Numbered from the stretch's first letter, positions 28,498-38,301 are shown. The stretch is DNA of 64,000 bases from Arenibacter arenosicollis (GCF_014397245.1 NZ_JACLHY010000005.1:124001-188000); one strand, 5' to 3'. Numbers and translations are program-made. The notes: generated by a model from the sequence alone, not told the origin.

Positions 28498-28704
28498 ATG
28501 GGAAGGCCGGCGACAAAACCAACGGAACTGAAGGACGGATATTATATTGAAGTTCGAAATAAAAATCAAAAAACTGGAGGTATAAAAATCAGAAGGGATA
28601 CGGAGGAGCAGATGTTATATGCTTTGGAAGAATATAAGAAAAGCAAGGACGTTACTGTACTTGGTAAATTAAAAAATGGTAAAATGATGGATTTGGCAGG
28701 CTAG
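28498..28704 (+). CDS. Small conserved-looking hypothetical protein
   Basis: A 68-residue basic protein starting MGRPATKPTELKDGYY. The middle (NKNQKTGGIKIRRDTEEQM) is highly charged and the end (GKLKNGKMMDLAG) is short and flexible. It resembles small proteins seen next to housekeeping genes in flavobacteria, but I know no function. Sequence content is gene-like, an ATG start is present, and a hairpin follows at 28731-28757. It lies alone between the sugar operon terminator and nhaD. Confidence 0.65.
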   Translation: MGRPATKPTELKDGYYIEVRNKNQKTGGIKIRRDTEEQMLYALEEYKKSKDVTVLGKLKNGKMMDLAG

Positions 28705-28730
28705 CCTGTGGAAAATTCAAAATTTAGTTT

Positions 28731-28757
28731 AAACCCTGCCTTCTACGGGCAGGGTTA
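28731..28757 (+). terminator. Hairpin after the small protein gene
   Basis: AACCCTGCC (28732-28740) pairs perfectly with GGCAGGGTT (28748-28756). The following T-run is weak (TTAATTTGTT), so termination is probable rather than certain. Confidence 0.55.
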
Positions 28758-28962
28758 ATTTGTTGGACAAGAACTTATCTTCTTTTTTTGTTCAAAGAAT
28801 CATATAGAGTTTTGGGAATAAATAAAGGTTAGATAAATAATTTCTTTCCGAATCAGTGACTACAACAATAGTTGTGGCAGGGAAATCTTATGCTCCAATC
28901 GATTCTAATTTCTTCAATATTCGGATTTAGTACCTGCTTACGTTTAATTCCTATATTAATCT

Positions 28963-30228
28963 TCAATTTATTAATATGAAGACCAGGATACCTGAGAAAT
29001 ACCCAATAAGTGCTAACCAGGCTATACGTCGCAGGTACCATAAAAAGTCTATCTTCAAAATTCCCATTGCGGCTACTCCAGCAGCAGACCCTATGATTAG
29101 TACACTTCCACCTGTCCCAGCGCAATAGGCCAAAAATGTCCAGAATTCATGATTCTGGGGAAAGGTTTCTATAGAATACATTCCCATTGCTCCAGCCACT
29201 AAGGGTACGTTATCTATTAATGAGGATAAAAGTCCCAATAAGGTATTAGTAATATGAAAATCGTTAAAATTGTTTTCCAGGGCACTTCCCATATAGGCAA
29301 GGGATCCATTGGTTTCAATGGCTGCTACGGCCAAAAGGATTCCCAGAAAGAAAAGGATACTAGGGCTGTCAATTTTCTGAACTGTAGCGGCAACAGATAA
29401 ATGGTGCTTTAATTCAATGGGCTTATTTTTATGAAGAATTTCTGTTATTAACCAGAAAAGACACAAGCTAAATAGCATCCCCAAAAAGGGAGGTAAATGA
29501 GTAATGGCTTTAAATATGGGTACCATTAATAGAAGGCCGATCCCCAAGAGCAAAATAAAGTTACTTTCCCTAGGGCTTATTTGTTGAACCTTATGGGTAA
29601 AAGGCACAATAGCTTCTATAGTTTTCCCTTTGAAATTATAAGAAACGATTAGTAAAGGAACTAATAAACAAGCTAAACTAGGTAAAAATACCTCACCAAT
29701 GATAGTGTTGGTAGAAACTTGGCCACCATTCCAGAGCATGATAGTGGTAACATCACCTATGGGCGACCAAGCACCGCCAGCATTGGCTGCGATTACGATA
29801 AACCCTGCGAAATACCAAAGGTCCGCTTTGTTGTTCAGAAATTTTCTTAAAATAGCAACCATTACAATGGTTGTGGTTAGGTTATCCAAAACAGCTGAAA
29901 GAAAAAAGGTTAGTATACATAGCACCCAAAGTAAGACCAACATGCTTCTTGTCTTGAGTATCCTAAGGATAATTTCAAAACCGTTATGGGTGTCAATTAA
30001 TTCAACTATGGTCATGGCTCCCAGTAGAAAGAATAAGATTTCAGAAATTTCCTCAAAATGTTCCTTGAGCTTCAACAGGGTTTCTGAAAAATCTACTCCC
30101 GTATGGGCGACAATCACCCAAAGTAGTACTCCAATAAACAATGCCGTTGCCGCCTTGTCTATTTTCACCACATGCTCCAAAGCAATAATCATATAGCCGA
30201 CCACAAAGAGAAGGGTGGTAATCAACAT
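28963..30228 (-). CDS. nhaD: NhaD-type sodium/proton antiporter
   Basis: A 421-residue membrane protein with about eleven hydrophobic segments. The ion-transporter signature NAGGAWSPIGDVTTIMLW, diagnostic for NhaD proteins, is clear, as are LDNLTTTIVMVAILRK and the mirrored SLIDNVPLVAGAMGMY in the second half. It exports Na+ (or Li+) in exchange for H+ and is common in marine bacteria. The gene stands alone on the minus strand. The 90-residue frame at 28853-29125 overlaps its 3' end in another frame and is a shadow. Confidence 0.92.
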   Translation of the reverse strand: MLITTLLFVVGYMIIALEHVVKIDKAATALFIGVLLWVIVAHTGVDFSETLLKLKEHFEEISEILFFLLGAMTIVELIDTHNGFEIILRILKTRSMLVLLWVLCILTFFLSAVLDNLTTTIVMVAILRKFLNNKADLWYFAGFIVIAANAGGAWSPIGDVTTIMLWNGGQVSTNTIIGEVFLPSLACLLVPLLIVSYNFKGKTIEAIVPFTHKVQQISPRESNFILLLGIGLLLMVPIFKAITHLPPFLGMLFSLCLFWLITEILHKNKPIELKHHLSVAATVQKIDSPSILFFLGILLAVAAIETNGSLAYMGSALENNFNDFHITNTLLGLLSSLIDNVPLVAGAMGMYSIETFPQNHEFWTFLAYCAGTGGSVLIIGSAAGVAAMGILKIDFLWYLRRIAWLALIGYFSGILVFILIN

Positions 30229-30824
30229 GATAATTTATTTGGATTTTTTAAATTGATTCTCATATAAGGCTATATTTAGGATTAGTGTTTTTACGAGAAA
30301 ACCCTAGTACAATTTTTATTTCCTTAGATTTTATTCCTCGGGACTTTTGAACTTGGGAGGGATTATTGTTACCAATGAACTTATTACCAATATTTTATTT
30401 AAGGACCGGTAGCGCTTAAAAAGTGAAAAAAAAAGGAAAAGAGGAGCTTGTCACCAACGAATAGAATTACACCAAGATAAATCGGTAAAAAAGGAATAGA
30501 CTTTAACGCATTCATTATTTAATCCAAATTATTAACTCTAAGGTATAAACAATAATCGTTAACAGATTGTTAAAAATAAAAGCCTGAAGAATCAATTAAA
30601 GTTAAGCGTTACGAACTAAAATTTTTGGTTTGGTTAAAATTTATGAATGCTCATATATATCCTGAAAGACTTGATTTTAAGTGGGATGAGGTCTGTGTAC
30701 TCTAGATTGGGACTTTATATTTCATTAAAGGACCAGTGAGTATAACGATAGAATCCACTGGGTTGGGTCAACGAAAGCGATGAGTATTAGTTTTTGCCAT
30801 TTTTATTTTAACAATAATTTTGAA
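30229..30824. other. Long intergenic region upstream of nhaD
   Basis: 596 AT-rich bases. The right part (30731-30760) holds an inverted repeat CCAGTG...CACTGG, which may act as a weak terminator for the minus-strand beta-helix gene. The left part should contain the nhaD promoter. No convincing small reading frame was seen. Confidence 0.45.
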
Positions 30825-32333
30825 CTAGTCCTTCATGGCTAGAATATATACTGCTACGGCCATTTTGGCCTCGTCCGATAAATAATCTTGTGGTGGCATT
30901 TCGGGGTAATCTTTTCTAAGGTTTTTTGGTGCGGTTATATAGTCTACGATTCCCTGTGGATTGTCCTTGTGAATGGCCTGTATAATTTCTGTTGGAGGGC
31001 CAATTAAACGATTTCCAAAGGCATGGCAACCGGCGCACACACCGTAATAGGTCAGTTCACCCAATTCCTCTTTTGAAACCGACCTGGGGGGTACTGGGTT
31101 GGGCATTAGAAAGGTTCTCAAATCTTTGGTGTCTGTAATTTGGGAAGGACCATAGTTATCCAAACCAAAGGTGCGGTACCTATTCTTATCCCTAATGGTA
31201 CTGCCAGAGCCTCCGCCGTAGGCGAAAATATCCGGTCCCTTCGTATCCATCTGGGTCAACATTATGGCTTTTATTTCACCAGTTGGGGCATTCCCATTGT
31301 TGAACATAATATTATCAAGAATTACCACTCTGTCAGGATTTCCTTCAGAATTGGGATCATTGGCCTTGGGAGCTCCGGTAGCAAGATCTACTATGGTAAT
31401 CCCAGTATTATTATTCCCTGTAATGATATTGTTTTCCACAACGACATCATCGGCTGCCATAATTAGGATTCCTGTTCCGGCGGGAATTCCTGCAACGGTA
31501 GACCCTGGAGCACCAAAGTTTTCATGATTGTTGTTAACCACAAAATTGTTGCGAAGTATAACATCAAAAGTGGTTTTTATGGGTAAACCAGGTGTTACGA
31601 AGGCCAGAAGGCCTCCGGTATTGTTGTGCGCATAATTATTCTCGACCAAACAGTGCCTGGAATTTTCTATTTCTTTGCCCGCAACATTATCAAATACTTC
31701 ATTATGTAGCACATCAACATTGTCGCACATACCTACGTAAATGGCCGCATCCGCTATTTTGCTTAGGACATTGTGTTCAATAAGTCCGTTTTTGCCATAC
31801 TGTGGAAAAATGCCGTAAACACCGGTATCAATAATCCAGTTGTTGCGAATTATAAAGTTGTTGCCCGCTTGGCCCATGACACCATTGCCTTTATAATTAA
31901 TGATTTTAAAATTCTCTATTAGAATGCCATTGCCCGAATAAAGGAAAGCATCATTTATTTTTTTTTTACCATCCAAGGTGGGCCATTCACCATTGATTAC
32001 CACACCTTGCAGGCTAATATTGTCCTTGTCAATGTAAACGTTCTCCGAATATGTTCCGGGATATACACGTATAAGATCGCCTGGATTGGCCTCTTTTACG
32101 GCATTCTGTATAGAGGAGCCTTTTTTTACTTCAATAATTTTTCCTGTAAATTCCTGATTGGAAGCTACTTGTGTAGTATCATTGGTAAGTCCAATGTTTC
32201 TATACTTCATAGTAGAAGGTATTGGAACTGTCTCCACATTTTTTTGACCAAAGAACGATTTTCCCAAGAACACTCCAATACCCAATAGCACTATAGATCC
32301 TACGATTTTTAATAAAGGCGATTTTTTCTTCAT
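30825..32333 (-). CDS. Parallel beta-helix protein with C-terminal cytochrome c domain
   Basis: A 502-residue exported or membrane-anchored protein: KKK followed by one hydrophobic segment (8-25). Residues ~65-400 form a right-handed parallel beta-helix with repeating short strands and Asn-ladders (IIRNNWII, LIEHNVL, LVENNYAHNN, ILRNNFVVNNN, VVENNIITGNNN), opened by GSSIQNAVKEANPGDLIRVYPGTY. A cytochrome c domain follows, with CAGCH at 433-437 and a probable distal Met in YPEMPPQDY. The helix part resembles a TIGR03805-type family known to me as paired with a second uncharacterised protein. Here the partner, 20 bases upstream, is a di-heme peroxidase. Function unknown; carbohydrate oxidation is possible. 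Confidence 0.82.
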   Translation of the reverse strand: MKKKSPLLKIVGSIVLLGIGVFLGKSFFGQKNVETVPIPSTMKYRNIGLTNDTTQVASNQEFTGKIIEVKKGSSIQNAVKEANPGDLIRVYPGTYSENVYIDKDNISLQGVVINGEWPTLDGKKKINDAFLYSGNGILIENFKIINYKGNGVMGQAGNNFIIRNNWIIDTGVYGIFPQYGKNGLIEHNVLSKIADAAIYVGMCDNVDVLHNEVFDNVAGKEIENSRHCLVENNYAHNNTGGLLAFVTPGLPIKTTFDVILRNNFVVNNNHENFGAPGSTVAGIPAGTGILIMAADDVVVENNIITGNNNTGITIVDLATGAPKANDPNSEGNPDRVVILDNIMFNNGNAPTGEIKAIMLTQMDTKGPDIFAYGGGSGSTIRDKNRYRTFGLDNYGPSQITDTKDLRTFLMPNPVPPRSVSKEELGELTYYGVCAGCHAFGNRLIGPPTEIIQAIHKDNPQGIVDYITAPKNLRKDYPEMPPQDYLSDEAKMAVAVYILAMKD

Positions 32334-32353
32334 TTTGTTTTATTGATGGTTAA

Positions 32354-33589
32354 TTAAGTTGATGATTTTGATGTTAGGAGTCCGGAAGGGAGTATATCAG
32401 GGACAATAGGTCTAAAGGATTCATCTGTCAAGGTTTTAAGAAAATCCACCAGGCGGTCCAATTCATAATCGGTTAAATTTGGTTCCCAAATGTGCCAATG
32501 AATCAATAAATTCTCTCCTTCGGGTACCGCGTGCCCACGACCGTCGGTATAAAATTGAACCGTTTCACGAAGGGTTTTGAATCTCCCCGAGTGCATATAT
32601 GGAGCTGTTTTGGCTATATTCCTAAGACTCGGAACTTTAAAAGCTCCTCTTAGACTATTATCTTTAAAAGGAATTTCGGCGCCCGGATCCAAAGGTAGGC
32701 CATCGGGTTCAGGCGTGCCTATAACGGCGAATTGTTGATTTGTAAATAGGGGAGGGGTGTGGCACTCTGCGCAACGGGCCACAAAAGACCTAAATACGTT
32801 AAGTCCTTCTATTTCGTGCTTATTTAGTGCTTTATCATATCCATGGGCATATTGGTCATATTTACTATTAAAGGAAAGCAAAGAGGATTGGAAAGCTGCT
32901 ATGGCCCTTGTAATTTCGTTGAGATCTATCAGTTCGTCCCTTTGCCTTTTCGGAAATGCTTCTGCAAATAATTTCTGGTAATTTTCAATTGCATTAATGG
33001 TCTTAAGTAAATTTTCCGGCGTATTTCCCATTTCTTCTTTGGAAAACAAGGGTTCCAACATTTGTTCCTCCAAGGTTGAAGCACGCCCGTCCCAAAAGAG
33101 TCTTTTTAAATAGCCTACATTATATAGGGAAGGGGCTCCTCTTTTAAGATTATGACCGTCAACACCTTTGCTAACTGGTAAACCATCACCAAGTCCTTTA
33201 TTGGGGTCATGGCATGTTGCACAGGAAATGGTTTGGTCCGCAGAAAGAGCGGGGTCAAAAAACAAATATCTTCCCAGGTCAATTTCCTGTGGAGAAAAAC
33301 CATCGCGAACTTCAGGCAATGCGGATTTTAAACCTCCAACACCTGCCTTGTTGGTTATGTCATATTGATTATAAAGATTTCGGGCAATACACTCATTATT
33401 CGCATTCAACTTAAATCCGGGAGGGCAGGTACTTGATAAAAGCGGAACTGGGTAATAGGCCGTGGATTTTTGCCATGAAAAAAATACCAGTGCCAAGACT
33501 CCTAGAATTGTCAATGACATAATTACTTTTAAGATGACCCTACCTTTTTTCAATCGATCTTGTATTATCCTTTGGTTATTCCATAACAT
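32354..33589 (-). CDS. Di-heme cytochrome c peroxidase family protein, membrane-anchored
   Basis: A 411-residue protein with one N-terminal membrane segment (~18-38) and two heme sites, CATCH at 123-127 and CAECH at 273-277. The surrounding blocks (GRYLFFDPALSADQTISC, LFWDGRASTLEEQ, FKVPSLRNIAKTAPYMHSG) are the classic bacterial cytochrome c peroxidase/MauG pattern. A Cys pair (C55, C67) in CPPGFK...NNEC before the catalytic part may form a disulfide. It is first in a two-gene operon with the beta-helix/cytochrome protein and sits next to a LytTR regulator that may control it. Confidence 0.87.
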   Translation of the reverse strand: MLWNNQRIIQDRLKKGRVILKVIMSLTILGVLALVFFSWQKSTAYYPVPLLSSTCPPGFKLNANNECIARNLYNQYDITNKAGVGGLKSALPEVRDGFSPQEIDLGRYLFFDPALSADQTISCATCHDPNKGLGDGLPVSKGVDGHNLKRGAPSLYNVGYLKRLFWDGRASTLEEQMLEPLFSKEEMGNTPENLLKTINAIENYQKLFAEAFPKRQRDELIDLNEITRAIAAFQSSLLSFNSKYDQYAHGYDKALNKHEIEGLNVFRSFVARCAECHTPPLFTNQQFAVIGTPEPDGLPLDPGAEIPFKDNSLRGAFKVPSLRNIAKTAPYMHSGRFKTLRETVQFYTDGRGHAVPEGENLLIHWHIWEPNLTDYELDRLVDFLKTLTDESFRPIVPDILPSGLLTSKSST

Positions 33590-33802
33590 TTAGAACCGTA
33601 AATGCTAACCTGTATTTCAGCGAGTTCACGATTGGATATATTATCGTGTTTTGGACCAAAAAGCCTAACATTTATTAAATTGGATGTGAACTATCCTGCT
33701 CAACAGCCTAGACAAATCCTCTTTATTGGCACAAATTAACGATGGAGTTTCGACTAATCGTTATGTCTTTGGTACTTTGTGATGAAATATCCCTATTTGG
33801 GA

Positions 33803-34660
33803 TTAATGGGGTGTTTTTTTTAGTTGGAGTGCTTTTTCGAAATCGGTCTTATAACCGAACGAAACGGGAATTTTTTCCTCTGGGAAATATTGGATATTAA
33901 GGACGTACCCTTTTTTTGTTTTCTTTGCAGAGTTGATGTATACCGTATTCACCATATAGGACCTATGGACCCGGATTACCTTAGGGTCCGAGATAATTTC
34001 ATCCAATTCCTTGAAACTCATTCTAATAAGGTCCTTGTTGATTTTTTCTCCTGTAAAGTAAAAGAGTTCCAAATAATTTCCTGCAGATTTGATATATACT
34101 AATTGGTTGTATTTTATGGCCAATACCACCTTATTGTTTTCTCCATTTAAAATCAATAATTCACTGTTTCCATCAGTGCTTGTATTTTTTATGTTGTATT
34201 GAATTTCCTCTTTGAAGGAGGGCAATTTTTGTTTGATCTGTGCATACCACAAAAACAGTGTATAGGGCACCGCCACTACTAAGCCTATTTGCCAAAAGGT
34301 AAGTAGGAATTCCGAAATTTGTTCTTGAAGCGTTCGCATTGGTGGACTATAGGCAAACTCAAATATAAGTGCCATTAGTCCCATTTCCATTAGTCCCCAA
34401 GGGAGTAAACTATAGATTTTAAATCTTTTGGGCCCAAATATTGTACGCAGTATAAACTGGGTGAAAATAAGTACACTAAAGCCTATTAGGACAAACTCCC
34501 AATAGTAATTTTCGCCCCATTTATTGATGTTGTAAGGGGCGTATATATTGATGAAAATGAAGGAATACAGACTAATAAAGCCAATCAATAAGAGTTTGCT
34601 TTTGGCAGAATCCAAATAGGGGATTTCCTGTTTTAATATTGCTTCTATACGCTTCCTCAT
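33803..34660 (-). CDS. LytTR-family transcriptional regulator with membrane domain
   Basis: A 285-residue protein. The N-terminal half has four hydrophobic segments (~22-40, 52-72, 86-105 and 120-140), and the C-terminal ~100 residues form a LytTR DNA-binding domain (YIKSAGNYLELFY, MSFKELDEII, VIRVHRSYMVN, IPVSFGYK). This membrane-LytTR layout is common in Bacteroidota and needs no separate histidine kinase. It lies 213 bases upstream of the peroxidase/beta-helix operon on the same strand, so it may respond to an envelope signal and control that operon. A TTTTGTAACC element lies just upstream of its start. Confidence 0.87.
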   Translation of the reverse strand: MRKRIEAILKQEIPYLDSAKSKLLLIGFISLYSFIFINIYAPYNINKWGENYYWEFVLIGFSVLIFTQFILRTIFGPKRFKIYSLLPWGLMEMGLMALIFEFAYSPPMRTLQEQISEFLLTFWQIGLVVAVPYTLFLWYAQIKQKLPSFKEEIQYNIKNTSTDGNSELLILNGENNKVVLAIKYNQLVYIKSAGNYLELFYFTGEKINKDLIRMSFKELDEIISDPKVIRVHRSYMVNTVYINSAKKTKKGYVLNIQYFPEEKIPVSFGYKTDFEKALQLKKTPH

Positions 34661-34670
34661 ATGTTGGACA

Positions 34671-34680
34671 GGTTACAAAA
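34671..34680 (-). promoter_or_regulatory. TTTTGTAACC element upstream of the LytTR gene
   Basis: Read on the minus strand, the decamer TTTTGTAACC lies about 10 bases before the ATG. It is identical to the words near the peroxidase, sigma-factor and DoxX-like genes. So close to the start codon it would act as a repressor site or fall in the untranslated leader. Confidence 0.3.
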
Positions 34681-34926
34681 ACAAAACATGGTAATTTTTG
34701 GTTTTACTGGTTGGGTTAATTTGTTACATCGAATCTAATGAAAATAGTTTTTATAGGAATACCCTCTTGGAATAATCTTTAAAGTGCTTTGCAGTGGTAT
34801 TGTCTGATTTCGTTATAACCTGGAAGAATCCGGGTAGGAATATTAAACAAATCTAAAAAGTAAATGTTAGTGGAGTGGGATTAAGGTTTTTACTGAACTT
34901 TCCATAAAGGCCGGATTGTGAGAATT

Positions 34927-37900
34927 TTATTTTTTATCTGAATTTAATTTTAATACACTGGTTTTCATGTCGGCATATCTGGGATCAGAAATATAATCCT
35001 GTTTTTGCATTTTTATGACCTCTATACTTAGGAATCCAAATTCGCTCACTACTTTTCCATAAAATCGATAAATGCCCTTTCCCCTGAAGAAGTATTTTGC
35101 GGCTACTGGCGGAAATAGTACGGTATCAAAAACCTCCCCATGTTGATCTACCAATGTGGCAAAATTCATACGGGTACCTTTGTGGGTACGGGTATTTTTC
35201 ACAGTCACCAGATATCCGTAAATATCAATATTTTTTCCCAAATAGGCTTCCAGGTCTCTCTTACCTAGTACGTTCGTTGTGGGGTTGGCCAAAATATCAA
35301 ATGGACTGCAAAGGGTAAACCCCATAAGTTCCAATTGGGTAAAGGCCATTTCCAGATCCGTTGAGTATAATTTAGGTATTTCAAAATGTTGATGTTTGGC
35401 AGTAAACAATTTGGGGTGCTCCAATTTGGTATTTTTGGATATGGACAGATGTGCTTGCCACAAAAGTTCGTGTTTGTTTATCCCTGTAAACCTGAAGGCA
35501 TCAATACGGATAAGGATGCTTAATTGCTCAATGGATATGGATATCCTATCCAAAAAATTGGTCAAGGATAAATAGGGTCCATTTGTGTTTCTTTCGGTTG
35601 TAATGTTCGCTGCCACCTGTCCTTCAAGTTCCCTTAAGTACATAAACCCGAGGTACAGTTCTTTTTTATAAATGCAGTTAAGCATAAAGCTTTTGTTTAT
35701 ACAAGGGGAATGTATCTTGGCTCCCAACATCCTGGCTTCGTGTATATAGAATTCGGCGCTATAGAATCCACCTCCATTGTTAAGCACGGCCACCATATAT
35801 TCCAATGGGTAATATGCCTTTAAGAATAGGGTCTGATAACTTTCGACGGCATAGGACGCGGAATGGCCCTTAGCAAAGGCATAACCGGCAAAGCTGGCTA
35901 CCTGGTCCCATATTACAAAGATGAGCTTATCGTCATAGCCTTTTTTCTGGCAATTGTCCACAAACTTATCCTTTACTTTTTGGAATTCTTCCCTGGAGCG
36001 GAACTTACCACTCATTCCTCTTCTTAGGACATCTGCTTCACCCAAAGTAAGATCAGCGAAATAGTGGGCTACTTTAATTACATCTTCCTGATATACCATT
36101 ACGCCGTAGGTTTCGGGCATAATGGATAGCATTACGGGATGTGCCCTTTCCTTAGCTCGTTTTGGATCCCGATGGCGCAGTATGTATTCACGCATCATAC
36201 CACTTTTGGCCACTCCTGGTCTGATAATGGAACTTGCAGCAACCAATCCCAAATAATTATCGACTTCCAATTTCTTTAACAACATCCGCATCGCTGGTGA
36301 TTCAACATAAAAACAGCCCATACATTGGGCGCTCTTCACCAAATTGTTGACGTTAGGGTCATTTTTAAATCGGGCAATATCATGAATATCAAAGGCGTCT
36401 CTTTCCTCTGGTTGGTTATAGCTTATGATTTCCAAGGTCTCCTCAATTTTCGCCAAACCGCGCTGGGAAAGGATATCAAATTTAAATAGACCAACATCTT
36501 CGGCGATTACCATGTCAAACTGTGTCGTGGGATATCCTTTTGGAGGGAGGTGGGTGGCGGAAAAATAGTGAATGGGTTTTTCGGTAATAAGTATACCCCC
36601 GGCATGGATACTAAGATAATTGGGCATTCCTTTGATCAATTGTCCGTATTTAAGTACCAATAATGCTACTTTATCCAATTGGGAAATATTATATTTTCTA
36701 TCGCACAAAATATCTATTTCCTCTTTAGGCAGTCCAAACACCTTTCCCAATTCGCGTATGACCCCTTTTTCTTGGAAAGTAACATATGTGCCAAGTAGGG
36801 AAACATTGGGGAAGCGTTCAAAAATATATTGTGTCATTGCTTCACGGTCCTTCCATGAAAAATCTATATCAAAATCAGGTGGGTTAACACGGTATAGATT
36901 AATGAAACGTTCAAAATAAAGGTCCAGCTCTATAGGGTCTACATCGGTAATATGAAGTAGGTAGGCCACAATACTGTTGGCGCCACTACCACGACCTACA
37001 TAAAAGAAACCTTGTTTTCTGGCATGTGAAACAATATCCCAATTAATGAGAAAGTAGGACACAAATCCCATTTTTTTAATTAAGTCCAATTCCTTTTGGA
37101 GGCGCTCCAGAATTACTGAGCCTATTGAGGTATGTTTGTATCTTTCCGGTAAGCCCTCCTGACATAATTCTTCCAAAAGCGCCTCATCCTTAGTGGTATC
37201 GCCTAGGTAAGTAACTAGGTTTTGAGGTTTTCTTTCTTCTGAAAAATCGAAAAAGATGTTACAGGATTGCAATAACCGCTCTGTGTTTTCCAATATAAAA
37301 CTGTATTCGGAAAAAGCTGATTTCAAATCATTTAAAGGAAGCATTTTTTCTTCCGGATCTGCTTCTTCTGCCGGGGTCAGTTTACTTAGTAATATGTTAT
37401 TGTCAATGGCACGTAACAAACGGTGAGCATTAAAATCCCGTTTATTGCGAAAAGTAACCGGTTGTTGTACCACCAATTTATCCCTGTACTCCAAAATTTC
37501 GGAAAAAGGAAGTCGTCTTAGGTCTCTGATGGAAATCCCGATATACTCGTGTTCCAAAAAGTTTTTTTGTCCGTTCAACAGTACTTTTTGAAAAGGATAT
37601 ATTATATACACATCTTTAAAAGCAGGTGCTTGGGATTTAATTTCTTTTTCTAGATGCAGGTGGTCAGATAAGAAATTGTTCAGTTCTTGATATCCATTAT
37701 TATTTTTTGCTATACCTACAAAGCATTGATCTACCCCATTTCTAAAGTCGATTCCTAAAATAGGTTTAACACCAAATTCCGGTGCTTTTCGCACAAAATT
37801 TAATCCTGCCGATGTATTATTGATGTCCGTAAGTACCAAATGATTCACATGGTTTTCTTGGGCCAATTTCAAGAGTTCCACCTCGGAAAGGGTGCCAAAT

Positions 37901-37935
37901 CGCAGGCTGTAATATGTGTGGCAGTTTAAGTACAT
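34927..37935 (-). CDS. DNA polymerase III alpha subunit-like, C-family polymerase (short form)
   Basis: A 1002-residue C-family DNA polymerase, shorter than the replicative DnaE (~1160 or more, or ~1450 in Bacteroidota). PHP domain at the N-terminus, palm with catalytic PPDFDIDF (~residues 350-360), finger segments (GRGSGANSIVAYLL; YVESPAMRMLLKKL; VMVYQEDVIKVA) and an OB-fold region near the end (GTRMNFATLVDQHGE). The PHP metal site is degenerate: the opening HxH is NCH and the later TDH is TDI, so proofreading there is unlikely. This suits an error-prone second polymerase of the DnaE2/ImuC kind. The usual ImuB/LexA-like partners are not adjacent. Confidence 0.85.
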   Translation of the reverse strand: MYLNCHTYYSLRFGTLSEVELLKLAQENHVNHLVLTDINNTSAGLNFVRKAPEFGVKPILGIDFRNGVDQCFVGIAKNNNGYQELNNFLSDHLHLEKEIKSQAPAFKDVYIIYPFQKVLLNGQKNFLEHEYIGISIRDLRRLPFSEILEYRDKLVVQQPVTFRNKRDFNAHRLLRAIDNNILLSKLTPAEEADPEEKMLPLNDLKSAFSEYSFILENTERLLQSCNIFFDFSEERKPQNLVTYLGDTTKDEALLEELCQEGLPERYKHTSIGSVILERLQKELDLIKKMGFVSYFLINWDIVSHARKQGFFYVGRGSGANSIVAYLLHITDVDPIELDLYFERFINLYRVNPPDFDIDFSWKDREAMTQYIFERFPNVSLLGTYVTFQEKGVIRELGKVFGLPKEEIDILCDRKYNISQLDKVALLVLKYGQLIKGMPNYLSIHAGGILITEKPIHYFSATHLPPKGYPTTQFDMVIAEDVGLFKFDILSQRGLAKIEETLEIISYNQPEERDAFDIHDIARFKNDPNVNNLVKSAQCMGCFYVESPAMRMLLKKLEVDNYLGLVAASSIIRPGVAKSGMMREYILRHRDPKRAKERAHPVMLSIMPETYGVMVYQEDVIKVAHYFADLTLGEADVLRRGMSGKFRSREEFQKVKDKFVDNCQKKGYDDKLIFVIWDQVASFAGYAFAKGHSASYAVESYQTLFLKAYYPLEYMVAVLNNGGGFYSAEFYIHEARMLGAKIHSPCINKSFMLNCIYKKELYLGFMYLRELEGQVAANITTERNTNGPYLSLTNFLDRISISIEQLSILIRIDAFRFTGINKHELLWQAHLSISKNTKLEHPKLFTAKHQHFEIPKLYSTDLEMAFTQLELMGFTLCSPFDILANPTTNVLGKRDLEAYLGKNIDIYGYLVTVKNTRTHKGTRMNFATLVDQHGEVFDTVLFPPVAAKYFFRGKGIYRFYGKVVSEFGFLSIEVIKMQKQDYISDPRYADMKTSVLKLNSDKK

Positions 37936-38101
37936 TTTATAATATGCATCATGAACATATGAAAATAGCTTTTTCGGAACTTTGTTTTGCCGGTGTGCGA
38001 TACTCTGGGAGCAGCCATGAAACTCAATTTATGATTCCCAAATTCGAATGATTCTCGCTGCAGGAATTGTCTAAATTGCACTTATAAGCTTTTGCCATTT
38101 T

Positions 38102-38109
38102 TATCTTTG
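38102..38109 (+). promoter_or_regulatory. TATCTTTG: Bacteroidota -7 promoter element without a gene
   Basis: TATCTTTG matches the TAnnTTTG element of Bacteroidota housekeeping promoters. A TTG at 38076-38078 could be the -33 element, with a rather long 23-base spacer. No gene follows on the plus strand, so it is either chance or drives an untranslated RNA. Confidence 0.35.
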
Positions 38110-38266
38110 CAGCGTTACATCATCAGCAGTTTATACGTCAAAACCCCAATAGAACTATATTGATAAAGGTAAGGATTTATTAACCCACCTTCCTGAGCGT
38201 TAACTGATTTTAATTGCTATCCACAGTCGACGGGAATGGCCACAAAAAGAAGTTAAAAATTAAAGG

Positions 38267-38301
38267 ATTAAGGTCGTGGTCCATGGATAGGCAACCTTAA
38301 T
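38267..38301 (-). terminator. Stem-loop downstream of lptD
   Basis: ATTAAGGT (38267-38274) and ACCTTAAT (38294-38301) pair perfectly. It begins 28 bases past the lptD stop; on the minus strand the sequence after it is T-rich (CCTTTAATTTTTAAC), which fits lptD termination. It could equally end a plus-strand RNA. Confidence 0.5.

Noticed and set aside
28853-29125. 90-residue minus-strand frame with several Cys and Trp
   Set aside because: It lies over the 3' end of nhaD in a different frame and has the unbalanced composition of a shadow frame.
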